DNA of 64,000 bases from Bifidobacterium simiiventris (GCF_019331715.1 NZ_JAHBBG010000002.1:62001-126000); one strand, 5' to 3'; numbered from the stretch's first letter, positions 10,142 through 21,642 are shown. The notes: generated by a model not told the origin, from the sequence alone. A program made the numbers and translations.

Positions 10142-10885
10142 ATGAGTAAGCCTATTGAAGCATCGATCGTAGTTGTGGACGACGAACCCTCCATCCGCGA
10201 GCTGCTCGTCGCATCCTTGCATTTCGCCGGTTTCGAGGTCGCCACCGCGGCTTCGGGCTCCGAGGCCATCGAAGTCATCGAGAAGACCGATCCTGATCTC
10301 ATCGTGCTCGACGTGATGCTGCCTGACATCGACGGCTTCACCGTGACGCGTCGCATCCGTCAGGAAGGCATCGGTGCGCCCGTGCTGTTCCTCACCGCAC
10401 GTGACGACACGCAGGACAAGGTCATGGGGCTGACCGTTGGCGGCGACGACTACGTCACCAAGCCGTTCAGCCTTGAGGAGGTGGTTGCCCGCATCCGCGC
10501 GATCCTGCGCCGCACCCGCGAGCAGGTCGAGGACGACCCGATCATCCGCGTCGGCGATCTGGAAATCAACGAGGACTCGCACGACGTGTCGCGCGCCGGA
10601 CAGGCGATCGACCTGAGCCCCACCGAGTACAAGCTGTTGCGCTATCTCATGGACAACGAGGGCCGCGTACTCTCCAAGGCGCAGATCCTCGACCACGTCT
10701 GGCAGTACGACTGGGGCGGTGACGCGGCCATCGTCGAATCGTACATCTCGTACCTGCGCAAGAAGGTGGACGGCATCACCTACACCGACGCCAACGGCGA
10801 GACGCGCAAGGTCACCCCGCTGATCGAAACCAAGCGCGGCATCGGCTACATGATCCGCGAACCGAAGACCGCACCCGGCGCATGA
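10142..10885 (+). CDS. OmpR-family response regulator
   Basis: A 247-residue two-component regulator. The receiver domain has the acidic pocket D13-D14, phospho-acceptor D57 (VLDVMLPD), T85 and K107. The DNA-binding winged helix follows (LSPTEYKLLRYL, then VESYISYLRKKVD). The start is uncertain: an ATG four codons upstream at 10130 is also in frame, and GGGAGG lies between the two, too close to the second ATG. The stop overlaps the start of the downstream kinase (ATGA), so the pair is co-translated. The architecture resembles mycobacterial TcrA/TrcR-type regulators. The signal is unknown. Confidence 0.93.
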   Translation: MSKPIEASIVVVDDEPSIRELLVASLHFAGFEVATAASGSEAIEVIEKTDPDLIVLDVMLPDIDGFTVTRRIRQEGIGAPVLFLTARDDTQDKVMGLTVGGDDYVTKPFSLEEVVARIRAILRRTREQVEDDPIIRVGDLEINEDSHDVSRAGQAIDLSPTEYKLLRYLMDNEGRVLSKAQILDHVWQYDWGGDAAIVESYISYLRKKVDGITYTDANGETRKVTPLIETKRGIGYMIREPKTAPGA

Positions 10886-12978
10886 GCAACGTACCACCGC
10901 AACCCACGGGCGGCGCACCGTCGAACGGGAACCCCATGAACGGGAACCCGGCGAACGGCGCGCCGCAGCTGTCTTCCGACATCTCGCAGCAACCGCAATC
11001 CCAGCCGTCGGCAGCCGCCAGGCCGGCCGCGTCGAACATGCCGAACGCCGCGACGCCGGCCATCGTCGCGCAGGCCAGGCCGAACTGGTTCCAGCGTCAC
11101 GTGCGCCGCCGCATCGACGCGGTTCCGCTGAGCACCAAACTCGTCGCATGCATCATTGTGCTGCTCACCATCGGATCGTTCGCCCTGTCGTTCTCCATCC
11201 GCCAGCTCGTCAGCAGCTATCTGATGGAAAAGACCGACAAGCAGCTGTCCAACCAGAGCGAACTGGTCGTCAACGCGGCCGACATCCTCGCCAAAACCGA
11301 TCCCAGCCAATCCAACTTCGGCCTCAACGACTACTACGTACAGCTGCGCGACCTCGACTACAAGATCGTGCGCGTGCCGCTCAAGCCCACGTCCGCGAAC
11401 GGCACGGCCAGCATCGCGCCGCTGCTGCCGGACGACGGATCGATGGGGTCGGTGCAGCTCGGCGTGCCGTTCACCACCACCGCGGTGATCACGACAGAGA
11501 CGGTCTCCGGTCAAAACTCCCAAAACTCGCAAAACGGCTCGAGCGACCCGCAGAACGGCTCGAACGGCGGGACCCAGGACGATTCCGGCAGCCAGAGCGC
11601 GCAGAACAGCCAGAGCGCGCAGAGCCAGCAGGGCCAGATCACCGTCACCAAGTCGAATGCGCCATGGCGCGTGCTTGTGCTGCCCACCGCCGACAAGAAC
11701 GGCACGCCCAACGGCTACGCGTTCATCGCGTTGCCGCTCAAGGACGTAGTCGACACCACCAACACGCTCACCCGGTACAGCGCGATGGTCGGCATCGCGG
11801 TCGTGCTGCTCGGCGCGGCGATCGGCACACTGCTCGTGCAGACCACGCTCACCCCGCTCAAGCGCATCGAGAAAACGGCCGCGAAGATCGCCGCCGGCGA
11901 CCTGAGCCAGCGTGTGCCGTCCGCGCCGGAAAACACCGAGGTCGGCTCGCTTGCCGCATCCCTGAACGCCATGCTCGCCCGCATCGAACAAAGCTTCCAC
12001 GAGCAGCAGGAGACGACCGAGAAAATGAAACGGTTCGTCTCCGACGCCAGCCACGAGCTGCGCACGCCGCTCGCCGCCATCCACGGCTACGCGGAGCTGT
12101 ACAAGATGCAGCGCGAGTTCCCGGGGGCGCTCGAGCGCGCCGACGAGTCGATCGAGCACATCGAGGCATCCAGCGCGCGCATGACCGTGCTCGTCGAGGA
12201 CCTGCTCTCGCTCGCGCGCCTCGACGAAGGCCGCGGCATCGACCTGACCCAGCAGGTGCCGCTCACGTCGATCGTCTCCGACGCCACCGAGGACCTGCAT
12301 GCGCTCGACCCCGAACGCGGCATCCGCTCGGGACGGCTCGAATTGGTGCCCGCCGAGGACGGCAGCGGTTCTCGGTTCGCGTTCACGCCGGGCGACATGC
12401 CGCAGATCACGCTGTCCGGCGACGGATCGCGCCTGCGCCAGGTCGTCACGAACATCGTCGGCAACATCCACCGCTACACGCCGGCCGACTCGCCCGTCGA
12501 GGTGTCGATGGGCGTGCTGCCCGCATCGATCAGTCCCGAATCACTGGCCCGCATGCCCGCCACTGAAGCCTCGATGAAACATCTTGTCGAAGCGGTCGAA
12601 GTCGGCCAGACCATGCACGTCGGCATGAACTACGCGTTCATCCGATTCTCGGACCACGGCCCCGGCGTGCCCGAGGAGTCGCGTTCCCAGATATTCGAAC
12701 GCTTCTACACCGCCGATCCGTCGCGTGCGCGTCTCAAGGGCGGCACCGGACTCGGCATGGCGATCGCGCTGTCGGTCGTCAAGGCGCACCGCGGGTTCAT
12801 CTGTGCGTCCGGGTCGGAAGGAGGCGGACTGACGTTGACGGTGGTGCTGCCGATCGCACCGGTCGAGCCTCAGGTCGACGCCGCGCACGGGACGATGGCA
12901 GCGCCGGCCGCCGTGATGAACGCCGCCGAGACGCGGCAGCGTTCCGCTAAGCCGGACAAGAAAACCCGCGTTCGCTGA
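10882..12978 (+). CDS. Membrane sensor histidine kinase partner of the OmpR-type regulator
   Basis: A 698-residue kinase. It has a Pro/Asn/Gly-rich N-terminal tail containing two NGNP repeats, TM1 at about 86-108, and a 180-residue external sensor region with a Gln/Asn/Ser low-complexity insert. TM2 lies at about 298-320, then HAMP. The HisKA box SDASHELRTPLAAIHGY carries phospho-His H391. The HATPase domain has FSDHGPGVPEE and GGTGLGMAI boxes. It overlaps the regulator by four bases. A Pro/Ala tail follows the ATPase domain. The Gln-rich insert in the sensor and the long leader are unusual for the family. Confidence 0.94.
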   Translation: MSNVPPQPTGGAPSNGNPMNGNPANGAPQLSSDISQQPQSQPSAAARPAASNMPNAATPAIVAQARPNWFQRHVRRRIDAVPLSTKLVACIIVLLTIGSFALSFSIRQLVSSYLMEKTDKQLSNQSELVVNAADILAKTDPSQSNFGLNDYYVQLRDLDYKIVRVPLKPTSANGTASIAPLLPDDGSMGSVQLGVPFTTTAVITTETVSGQNSQNSQNGSSDPQNGSNGGTQDDSGSQSAQNSQSAQSQQGQITVTKSNAPWRVLVLPTADKNGTPNGYAFIALPLKDVVDTTNTLTRYSAMVGIAVVLLGAAIGTLLVQTTLTPLKRIEKTAAKIAAGDLSQRVPSAPENTEVGSLAASLNAMLARIEQSFHEQQETTEKMKRFVSDASHELRTPLAAIHGYAELYKMQREFPGALERADESIEHIEASSARMTVLVEDLLSLARLDEGRGIDLTQQVPLTSIVSDATEDLHALDPERGIRSGRLELVPAEDGSGSRFAFTPGDMPQITLSGDGSRLRQVVTNIVGNIHRYTPADSPVEVSMGVLPASISPESLARMPATEASMKHLVEAVEVGQTMHVGMNYAFIRFSDHGPGVPEESRSQIFERFYTADPSRARLKGGTGLGMAIALSVVKAHRGFICASGSEGGGLTLTVVLPIAPVEPQVDAAHGTMAAPAAVMNAAETRQRSAKPDKKTRVR

Positions 12979-12991
12979 ACAGACCTTGAGG

Positions 12992-12997
12992 TAAACT
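12992..12997 (+). promoter_or_regulatory. Candidate -10 box of the cspB-like gene
   Basis: TAAACT, about 70 nt before the start codon. It would give a leader of about 65 nt that contains the 13014-13038 hairpin. Confidence 0.35.
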
Positions 12998-13013
12998 GTT
13001 ACTTTGGTTTGAA

Positions 13014-13038
13014 GTCGGCGGGCACGGGGCCCGCCGAC
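13014..13038 (+). promoter_or_regulatory. Hairpin in the leader of the cspB-like gene
   Basis: Perfect 10-bp stem (GTCGGCGGGC / GCCCGCCGAC) with a 5-nt loop, ending about 30 nt before the ATG. It could terminate the kinase transcript or act as a leader structure of the cold-shock mRNA. Confidence 0.5.
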
Positions 13039-13067
13039 ATGCGAGGCGAAGAACGAGGTGTGAAACA

Positions 13068-13457
13068 ATGCCCAGTGGACGAGTGCGCTGGTTCGATGCG
13101 AACAAGAAGTACGGTTTCATCATCAACGAGGAAGGCAAGGACGTGTTCCTGCCGGCCACCGCGTTGCCTGCAGGCGTCACTACGCTGCGCAAGGGCGCGA
13201 AGGTGGAGTATTCGGTGGTCGACGGCCGTCGCGGTCCGCAGGCGATGGGCGTGACGTTGGTCGAAAGCGCCCCCTCGCTGGTCAAGGCCACGCGTCCGAA
13301 GCCGGACGACATGGCCGCCATCGTCGAGGACCTCATCAAGCTGCTCGACTCGGCCGGCAACGACCTGCGCCGCCACCATTACCCATCCGCCGCCGACAGC
13401 AAGAAGCTGGCCACGCTCATGCGCGCTGTGGCCGACAATTTCGACGTACAGGAATGA
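13068..13457 (+). CDS. Extended cold-shock domain protein (actinobacterial CspB type)
   Basis: A 129-residue protein. The cold-shock domain (about 1-66) has RNP1-like KKYGFII and RNP2-like KDVFLPA, with Phe/His to Leu/Pro changes in RNP2 compared with the CspA type at 6701. A C-terminal extension of about 60 residues is helical and charged. This long form is typical of actinobacteria. The start has GAGGTG upstream. Only 3 nt separate its stop from the DUF3027 gene, so the two form an operon, suggesting a shared role in RNA or stress response. Confidence 0.9.
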   Translation: MPSGRVRWFDANKKYGFIINEEGKDVFLPATALPAGVTTLRKGAKVEYSVVDGRRGPQAMGVTLVESAPSLVKATRPKPDDMAAIVEDLIKLLDSAGNDLRRHHYPSAADSKKLATLMRAVADNFDVQE

Positions 13458-13460
13458 TCC

Positions 13461-14498
13461 ATGAGCGATGAGATGACCATGCAGGACATGGCCCAGACGC
13501 AGGAGCCTGCCGAGCTCGCCCGCGCGGTGGCGCTCGACATGGCCGACGAACCCGAGCAGGTCGGCGCGTTCGTGGAATCGATCGATCTGGGCGACCATGT
13601 GACCGATTTCCGGTTCGTCTGCGGCATCAGGGGCTACGAAGGCTGGCAGTGGTCGGTCACGCTCTACCATGACGAGGATGCCGGCCGGTGGACGGTCAAC
13701 GAATCGTCGTTGATCCCCACGGAGACCGCATTGCGGCCGCCGCAATGGGTGCCGTGGAAGGATCGTCTGGAACCGACCGATCTGTCGGTGACCGACTCGA
13801 TCGGCACCGATCCCGACGACCCGCGCATCGAGGACGGATTCCGCCGGACGCAACCGGTTGACGGCGAGGTTGCGGATCGTGCTGTGGCCGACGGTTCGGA
13901 CGACGGTACGCCGTCTGGTGGTGATGCCGGTGATGCCGATGCCGTTCGCACGGATGCTGCTGATGCCGATGGCGCCGGGCATGCGGGGGAGCCCGCGCAG
14001 TCTGGTGACGAGTCGGCGCAGGCCGTCACGTCCGAGCAGGACGTGGACGACGCCGTGACCGAATTCGAGCTGTCGAGACGCCATGTGCTGAGCGCGCTCG
14101 GCCGCTCCCAGACCGCGAAACGCTGGTACGAAGGGCCGCACGGCCCGAAGTCGCTGTCCACGAAGACCGCAGACGGCAATATCTGCGCGAACTGCGGGTT
14201 CTTCATCCAGCTCAAGGGCGAATTGAACGTCCTGTTTGGCGTGTGCGCGAACAAATGGAGCCCGGATGACGGCCGCGTGGTGTCGGTGGATCACGGATGC
14301 GGTGAGCATTCCGAGATCGCCCCGCCCGAGCCGACGCATCTGTGGGTGCAGTCCAAGCCGGCCTACGACGACTATCATATCGATGTGATCGCGCAGGCAC
14401 CGCGTGAGGAGAGCGGCCAGATCGAGCTGCTCGAACGTCTGGCCGATGCCGGCATCAAGGTCGGCAAGGGCGTGATCGTTCTCAAGTCGCAGCTCTAG
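13461..14498 (+). CDS. DUF3027 domain protein
   Basis: A 345-residue protein of the actinobacterial DUF3027 family. The N-terminal part (about 1-130) holds the conserved RGYEGWQWSVTLYHD region. An acidic Asp/Ala-rich linker follows (about 130-195). The second conserved part has a Cys cluster (CANCGFF, then CANKW and HGCGEH) that could bind a metal ion, and a C-terminal DIIAQAP-like tail read here as DVIAQAP. Function is unknown in the family. It is almost certainly co-transcribed with the extended cold-shock gene 3 nt upstream. A bidirectional terminator follows. Confidence 0.88.
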   Translation: MSDEMTMQDMAQTQEPAELARAVALDMADEPEQVGAFVESIDLGDHVTDFRFVCGIRGYEGWQWSVTLYHDEDAGRWTVNESSLIPTETALRPPQWVPWKDRLEPTDLSVTDSIGTDPDDPRIEDGFRRTQPVDGEVADRAVADGSDDGTPSGGDAGDADAVRTDAADADGAGHAGEPAQSGDESAQAVTSEQDVDDAVTEFELSRRHVLSALGRSQTAKRWYEGPHGPKSLSTKTADGNICANCGFFIQLKGELNVLFGVCANKWSPDDGRVVSVDHGCGEHSEIAPPEPTHLWVQSKPAYDDYHIDVIAQAPREESGQIELLERLADAGIKVGKGVIVLKSQL

Positions 14499-14515
14499 AC
14501 TGCTGTAGATGCAGC

Positions 14516-14561
14516 GAGGGGACGCTGGAACCGACTTCCAGCGTCCCCTCGCTCGTTTTTC
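14516..14561 (+). terminator. Terminator between the DUF3027 and UspA genes
   Basis: Perfect 16-bp arms starting CGAGGGGACGCTGGAA, 5-nt loop, then a T-run (CTCGTTTTT). It lies between convergent genes and can serve both. Confidence 0.92.
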
Positions 14562-14586
14562 GCCGTTTATGTGCCCGGCCCATACG

Positions 14587-15549
14587 TCAGTGCACGACGG
14601 TGAGGGTGCATTCGGACAGGGCGACGAGCTGCTTGGATACCGAACCGAGGAAATGCGCGTCCAGTCCGGACAGCCCGCGCGACCCCACGACCAGATGGCT
14701 CGCGTACCGCGATGCCGCGATCAGTCCCTTCGCCGCGGCGATATGGAACGCGTGCGCATGCGCTTCAACACCGTCGGGGAACGACGTGTCCCGCATGAGA
14801 TCGTCGAGCATCTGCTCGGCGCGGCTCTGACCCGCATCCACCGAGGCGATGGCGTTCTCGTAGCCGGGCACCGTGCCCAGATCGCGCAGCTGCCAGCAGA
14901 ACAGCACATGCAGCGGCAGACCGTGCACCTGTGCCTCATGGGCGGCGAACTCCAGCGCTCGCCGCGACGTGGTCGAACCGTCCACGCCGACCACCACCGG
15001 CCGTCCGCTGGTCTCGAGATTCGGACGGTCGTACCCGGTCGTCACGTTCGCCGGGGTCAGCGCGTTCGCGATCGCATCCTGCATCGACTCGTCCTCGTCA
15101 GAGAAGATGCGCACCACCGTCACCGGCACGCTCGCCTCCTCGGCCAGCGAAGCCGAGAACGAGCCGGTGAACCAACGGGCCACCCGTCCCAGGGAACGCC
15201 TGCCCACGACCAGCTGCTGGGCGTCCTCGCCGATCTTCAGCAGTGCGGCCGAACCGGACGCATGCACCGACGTGAGCTTGACCTTGTCCAGCGACACGTC
15301 GCCCATGCCGGCCACCGCGGCATCGACCCAGTCCCTGAGCCGCTCCGCGATCCTCAGCCGCAGTTGCTCCCAACCGTCCTCGCTGTCCGGTTCGGGACCC
15401 ATGTCCCACGAACGTGTCCATCCGTACACGGCGTTCACCTGCTGGCCGGTCAGCTGGGACTCGCGTAACGCCCAGCGCAGCGCGGCGAACGACTCGTCGG
15501 AACCATCCACGCCGACCACGATGTCGGCCAGATTCATATTGTCAGCCAT
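14587..15549 (-). CDS. Universal stress protein with tandem UspA domains
   Basis: A 320-residue protein made of two UspA domains (about 8-145 and 165-318). Each starts with the strand motif IVVGVDGS or VVVGVDGS and ends with an ATP-loop type GxxG(9)G-S/T segment (VVGRRSLG in the first, VVGSRGLS in the second). These proteins accumulate under starvation and stress in actinobacteria and often bind ATP. The ATG at 15549 has GGGAGG 5 nt upstream. An earlier in-frame start would add a hydrophobic stretch not found in the family. It is divergent from clpC. Confidence 0.94.
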   Translation of the reverse strand: MADNMNLADIVVGVDGSDESFAALRWALRESQLTGQQVNAVYGWTRSWDMGPEPDSEDGWEQLRLRIAERLRDWVDAAVAGMGDVSLDKVKLTSVHASGSAALLKIGEDAQQLVVGRRSLGRVARWFTGSFSASLAEEASVPVTVVRIFSDEDESMQDAIANALTPANVTTGYDRPNLETSGRPVVVGVDGSTTSRRALEFAAHEAQVHGLPLHVLFCWQLRDLGTVPGYENAIASVDAGQSRAEQMLDDLMRDTSFPDGVEAHAHAFHIAAAKGLIAASRYASHLVVGSRGLSGLDAHFLGSVSKQLVALSECTLTVVH

Positions 15550-15624
15550 GATGCCTCCCTTGTGCAACGTGCATAACAACAGCCATGTTCCCAGCATAAT
15601 GGTTCACGTTGCGTCCACAGCGCA

Positions 15625-15660
15625 ATTCGCGGAATGTCGGCAATAAACGTCACCGCGAAT
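15625..15660 (+). promoter_or_regulatory. Inverted repeat overlapping the clpC promoter
   Basis: ATTCGCGG and CCGCGAAT, perfect 8-bp arms 20 nt apart, just upstream of a candidate -10 (TAGAGT, 15664-15669). A second dyad, TTGCG-N7-CGCAA, lies at 15609-15625. Clp genes of actinobacteria are often controlled by ClgR or HspR. Which protein binds here is not shown. Confidence 0.45.
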
Positions 15661-15700
15661 CGGTAGAGTGTTATGGACTAACAAGAGTGGAAGGACAAGC

Positions 15701-18304
<2,604 letters not shown>

Positions 18305-18343
18305 ACGGTGAATTGACGGTTGCCGCCAACAGCTGCCAACGGT

Positions 18344-18381
18344 TAAGGGGGTTCAGTCCACATTCGGGCTGAACCCCCTTA
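18344..18381 (+). terminator. Terminator of clpC
   Basis: A 16-bp stem (TAAGGGGGTTCAGTCC with one G-U pair) and 6-nt loop, followed by a T-rich stretch (CTTTGTGTTT). Confidence 0.88.
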
Positions 18382-18556
18382 CTTTGTGTTTGGACCACAC
18401 CCGGACGACGCGACGATGTGTCGTTCTCCGGGAATAGTTGCGCCGAGAACGTGGGAATTGCTATGAGCCGACTGTTCGGTGGGGGCAGTCGGATTGACGG
18501 TGGAAGATTCCATGGGATGACGTGAATAATGACACGGGATCAGTCGGGCATAGACG

Positions 18557-18598
18557 AAGAGGCGGGTATCGGAACAGACATCCCGATACCCGCCTCTT
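18557..18598. repeat. Long inverted repeat in the clpC/DUF349 gap, first
   Basis: AAGAGGCGGGTATCGG and its perfect complement, with a short spacer of about 9 nt. No U-tract on either strand. The rest of this 370-base gap between convergent genes holds only the clpC terminator and the hairpin at 18611. I see no gene in it. Confidence 0.75.
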
Positions 18599-18610
18599 GC
18601 GATGTGAGAT

Positions 18611-18658
18611 GATGTCGGAGCAGGCAGAATCGGGTCCGATTCTGCCTGCTCCGACATC
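18611..18658 (-). terminator. Long perfect hairpin after the DUF349 gene
   Basis: Perfect 23-bp arms (GATGTCGGAGCAGGCAGAAT... to 18633) around a 2-nt loop, 17 nt beyond the DUF349 stop. Probably its terminator, though there is no U-tract. Confidence 0.7.
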
Positions 18659-18674
18659 AGGATGGGCGAAGAAG

Positions 18675-20144
18675 TTACTTGATGGCGTTGAGCCACTGCT
18701 CCTTGGTGGCCTTCTCGGCCTCGAGCTTGGCCTTCTTCTTCGGATCGGACTCGGCAGCGATCTTCTCGTTCAGCTCGGCGAGCTGTGCGTTGAGCTGCTC
18801 CTCGAAGCTGGACTTACGTGCGTCGGCCTCCGGATCGGTCTTCTTCCACGCGGCGTCCTCGACGGCCTTGATCTGCTTGTCGACCGCGTCGAGACGGCCT
18901 TCGATGCGGCGCATATCGTCACGCGGCACGTAGCCGATCTGATCCCACTCTTCCTGGATGGCGGCGAGGGCCTGACGGGCCTTCTTCGCGGACGCCTCGT
19001 CGGAGACCGGCACGAGCGCCTCGGCCTTGACCAGCAGCGCCTCCTTCTTGGCGAGGTTCTCCTTCTCGGAGGAGGAGATCTGGTCGCGGTCGGCCTGACG
19101 CGCGTTGAAGAACGCGTCGGCGGCGGCGCGGAACTGCGCCCACAGGGCGTCGTCCTCGTTGCGGCCAGCGCGGCCGGCCTGCTTCCAGCGGTCCATCAGC
19201 TCGTTGAACTTGCGCGACGTCTCGCCCCACGCGGTCGAATCCTTGAGTGCGTTCGCCTCGGCGATGATGGCCTCCTTGGCCTCCTTGGCGGCGTTGCGCT
19301 CGGTGTCGCGGGCCTGCGCCCACTTGCGGCGGGCCTGATTGAACGTGGTGCGGGCGGCGGAGAAGCGCTTCCACAGCGCGTCCGCATCGGCCTTGTCGAT
19401 GCGGACCGTGGTGCGCTGGTGCTCCTGCCACTGGTCGAACAGGGCACGGAACTTGTCAGCGGTGGAACGCCAGTTCGTGCTGTCGCCCAGCGAAGCGGCC
19501 AGCTCCTCGGCCTTGACGACGATCGCGGTACGCTCCTCGACGGCCTTGGCCATCGCGGCCTTGCGGGCCTCGGTGATCTTCGCCTTCTTGGCCTCGCCCT
19601 CGGCCTTGAGGGCCTCGAACTGCGCCTTGAGCGCGGCGATATCGCCTACGACGTCCGGCTGAGCGGTCTCCTCGGCGAGCGTCTTGATCGTCTCGTCGAT
19701 CTCATGCGCCTTCACGTTGTTGGACTTGAGGCGCCCGGCGAACAGGTTCAGCTTGCCCTTGAGGTCGAGGAAACGGCGGGCGTACAGCGCCAGCGCCTCC
19801 TCCTTCGACACGTCGGGGAACTGGCCGACCTCGCGCTCGGCCTCGCCGTCCTTGACGAAGACGGTGCCGTTGTCGTCCACGCGGCCGAACGCCTCGGCGG
19901 CCTTGACCTGATCCTCGGCGTAGCCGGTGACGGCCGGGGCCGGGGCGGCGGTGTGCTGCGGCTTCTTAGCGAACGCGGCCGGCGACGGCGCGTGCGGCTT
20001 CGCCAACGCGGCCGGCGACGGCTTCGCGGCTGCTGCGGGTGACGGTGTTGCGGCGGCGCTGGCCGGCTCCTGGGGAGCGGGCGTGCTTGCCTGCTCGGTG
20101 GTTTCGGTGGTGTTCTCGGATTCGGTGACGTTCTCGTCGGCCAT
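18675..20144 (-). CDS. DUF349 repeat protein
   Basis: A 489-residue helical protein. The first 75 residues are Ala/Pro/Thr/Glu-rich and include short KPSPAALAKP and SPAAFAKK repeats. The rest is a series of DUF349 units of about 75 residues, each with a Trp and charged helices (for example STNWRSTADKFRALFDQWQ and STAWGETSRKFNELMDRWK). Very acidic and basic residues alternate, suggesting long helices. The function is unknown. DUF349 proteins are cytoplasmic and common in actinobacteria. AAGGAG precedes the ATG. It is divergent from hisS. Confidence 0.9.
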   Translation of the reverse strand: MADENVTESENTTETTEQASTPAPQEPASAAATPSPAAAAKPSPAALAKPHAPSPAAFAKKPQHTAAPAPAVTGYAEDQVKAAEAFGRVDDNGTVFVKDGEAEREVGQFPDVSKEEALALYARRFLDLKGKLNLFAGRLKSNNVKAHEIDETIKTLAEETAQPDVVGDIAALKAQFEALKAEGEAKKAKITEARKAAMAKAVEERTAIVVKAEELAASLGDSTNWRSTADKFRALFDQWQEHQRTTVRIDKADADALWKRFSAARTTFNQARRKWAQARDTERNAAKEAKEAIIAEANALKDSTAWGETSRKFNELMDRWKQAGRAGRNEDDALWAQFRAAADAFFNARQADRDQISSSEKENLAKKEALLVKAEALVPVSDEASAKKARQALAAIQEEWDQIGYVPRDDMRRIEGRLDAVDKQIKAVEDAAWKKTDPEADARKSSFEEQLNAQLAELNEKIAAESDPKKKAKLEAEKATKEQWLNAIK

Positions 20145-20233
20145 GGCCAGCTCCTTAAGCTACAAGGTGGTAGAGGGGTTTCGGATCGCGTGCAGGGCAA
20201 CGAAAACCCTGCCGCGTTTTCCGCAACCTCCCT

Positions 20234-20239
20234 TATTAT
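20234..20239 (+). promoter_or_regulatory. Candidate -10 box of hisS (possibly leaderless)
   Basis: TATTAT, ending 8 nt before the GTG start of hisS. A weak AGGGA lies between, so both leaderless and short-leader translation are possible. Confidence 0.4.
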
Positions 20240-20247
20240 AGGGAACC

Positions 20248-21642
20248 GTGGCTAAAGGCGCATCTATTTCAGGATTTCCAGAGTGGCTCCCCTCTGAACG
20301 TGTCGTGGAGCAGCGTGTCATCGACACGCTCCGTAGGGTGTTCGAGCTTAATGGCTTCATCGGCATTGAGACTCGCGCGGTCGAGCAGGGTTCCAGCCTG
20401 CTCAAGAAAGGCGAGACCAGCAAGGAGATCTACCTGCTGAGCCGTCTGCAGGAGGTCGGTCAGGAGAACGACACCCCGATCGAGGACCGTCTCGGCCTGC
20501 ACTTCGACCTGACCGTGCCGCTGAGCCGGTACGTCGTCGAGCATTCCGGCGATCTCGCGTTCCCGTTCAAGCGCTGGCAGATCCAGAAGGTGTGGCGTGG
20601 CGAACGCCCGCAGGAAGGCCGTTTCCGCGAGTTCGTGCAGGCCGACATCGACGTGATCGGCCAGGGTGATCTGCCCGACCACTATGAGGTCGAGCTGCCG
20701 CTGGTCATGGTCTCCGCGCTCGAGCAGTTGCGCGCATATGGTCTTCCGAAGGCGACCGTGCACGCGAACAACCGCAAGCTGTCCGAAGGCTTTTACCGCG
20801 GTCTTGGGCTGACCGACATCGAAGGCGTGCTGCGTGAGATCGACAAGCTCGACAAGATCGGCGCGGACGAGGTCGTCAAACTCCTGGTCGACGGCTGCGG
20901 CGCGAACGAAGCGCAGGCCCGCGCGTGCCTCGAGCTGGCCGATCTGACCGCCGCGAACGGCGACGAACTGGCCGTCAAGTTCGACGCGCTGTGCGCCAAG
21001 CACAACATCGCCGCCGATTCGGAAGCGTACGTGCTTGCCCGTCAGGGACTCGACACGCTCGCGATGATCGTCGACGAATCCGCCCGCATCCGCCCGGGCT
21101 CGGTGATCGCCGACCTCAAGATCGCCCGCGGACTCGACTACTACACCGGCTCCGTCTACGAAACGTTCCTCGACGGCGCCGCGTCGCTCGGATCGATCTG
21201 CTCCGGCGGCCGCTACGACAACCTCGCCTCGCAGGGCAACCGCAAGTACCCCGGCGTCGGCCTGTCGATCGGCCTGTCGCGACTCGTGTCGTACATGCTG
21301 CACACCGCCGGTGCGCACGCCAGCCGTGTCTCGCCGGCCGCCGTGCTCGTCGCCGTGTGGAACGAGGAGGACCGCACCCAGTCCAACCTCATCGCGGCCA
21401 ACCTGCGTGCGCGCGGCATCGCCGCCGACGTGGCCCCCACTGCGGCCAAGCTCGGCAAGCAGATCAAGTACGCCGACAAGCTTGGCATCCCGTACGTGTG
21501 GTTCCCGGCCGACAAGGCCGATGAGAACGCTCACGACGAAGTCAAGAACATCGTGTCGGGCGAGCAGATGCAAGCCGATTCCCAGTCTTGGGAGCCGGAT
21601 AGTGTGGTTGCCCGGCAAACCGTGGAAGTAGCGGATCGCTGA
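20248..21642 (+). CDS. hisS: Histidyl-tRNA synthetase
   Basis: A 464-residue class II synthetase that attaches histidine to tRNA-His. Motif 2 (WRGERPQEGRFREFVQADID), the histidine-binding HisA loop (RGLDYYTGSVYE) and motif 3 (GVGLSIGLSRL) are all present, followed by the anticodon-binding domain. The start is a GTG at 20248, supported by the conserved N-terminus. It is followed by aspS after 80 nt with a strong hairpin between. This hisS-aspS order is widespread in bacteria, including actinobacteria. Confidence 0.97.
   Translation: MAKGASISGFPEWLPSERVVEQRVIDTLRRVFELNGFIGIETRAVEQGSSLLKKGETSKEIYLLSRLQEVGQENDTPIEDRLGLHFDLTVPLSRYVVEHSGDLAFPFKRWQIQKVWRGERPQEGRFREFVQADIDVIGQGDLPDHYEVELPLVMVSALEQLRAYGLPKATVHANNRKLSEGFYRGLGLTDIEGVLREIDKLDKIGADEVVKLLVDGCGANEAQARACLELADLTAANGDELAVKFDALCAKHNIAADSEAYVLARQGLDTLAMIVDESARIRPGSVIADLKIARGLDYYTGSVYETFLDGAASLGSICSGGRYDNLASQGNRKYPGVGLSIGLSRLVSYMLHTAGAHASRVSPAAVLVAVWNEEDRTQSNLIAANLRARGIAADVAPTAAKLGKQIKYADKLGIPYVWFPADKADENAHDEVKNIVSGEQMQADSQSWEPDSVVARQTVEVADR

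Noticed and set aside
11500..11640. Short CAGAACGGCTCG-type repeats in the kinase gene as a possible CRISPR or satellite
   Set aside because: They encode a Gln/Asn/Ser linker in frame and have no constant repeat length or spacers.
18379..18696. A 105-codon frame across the clpC/DUF349 gap
   Set aside because: It consists of terminator and hairpin sequence and contains the palindrome that yields similar peptides on both strands.
20160..20247. An RNA leader or attenuator before hisS
   Set aside because: No His-codon leader peptide or clear terminator/antiterminator pair was found. The -10 box lies almost at the start codon.
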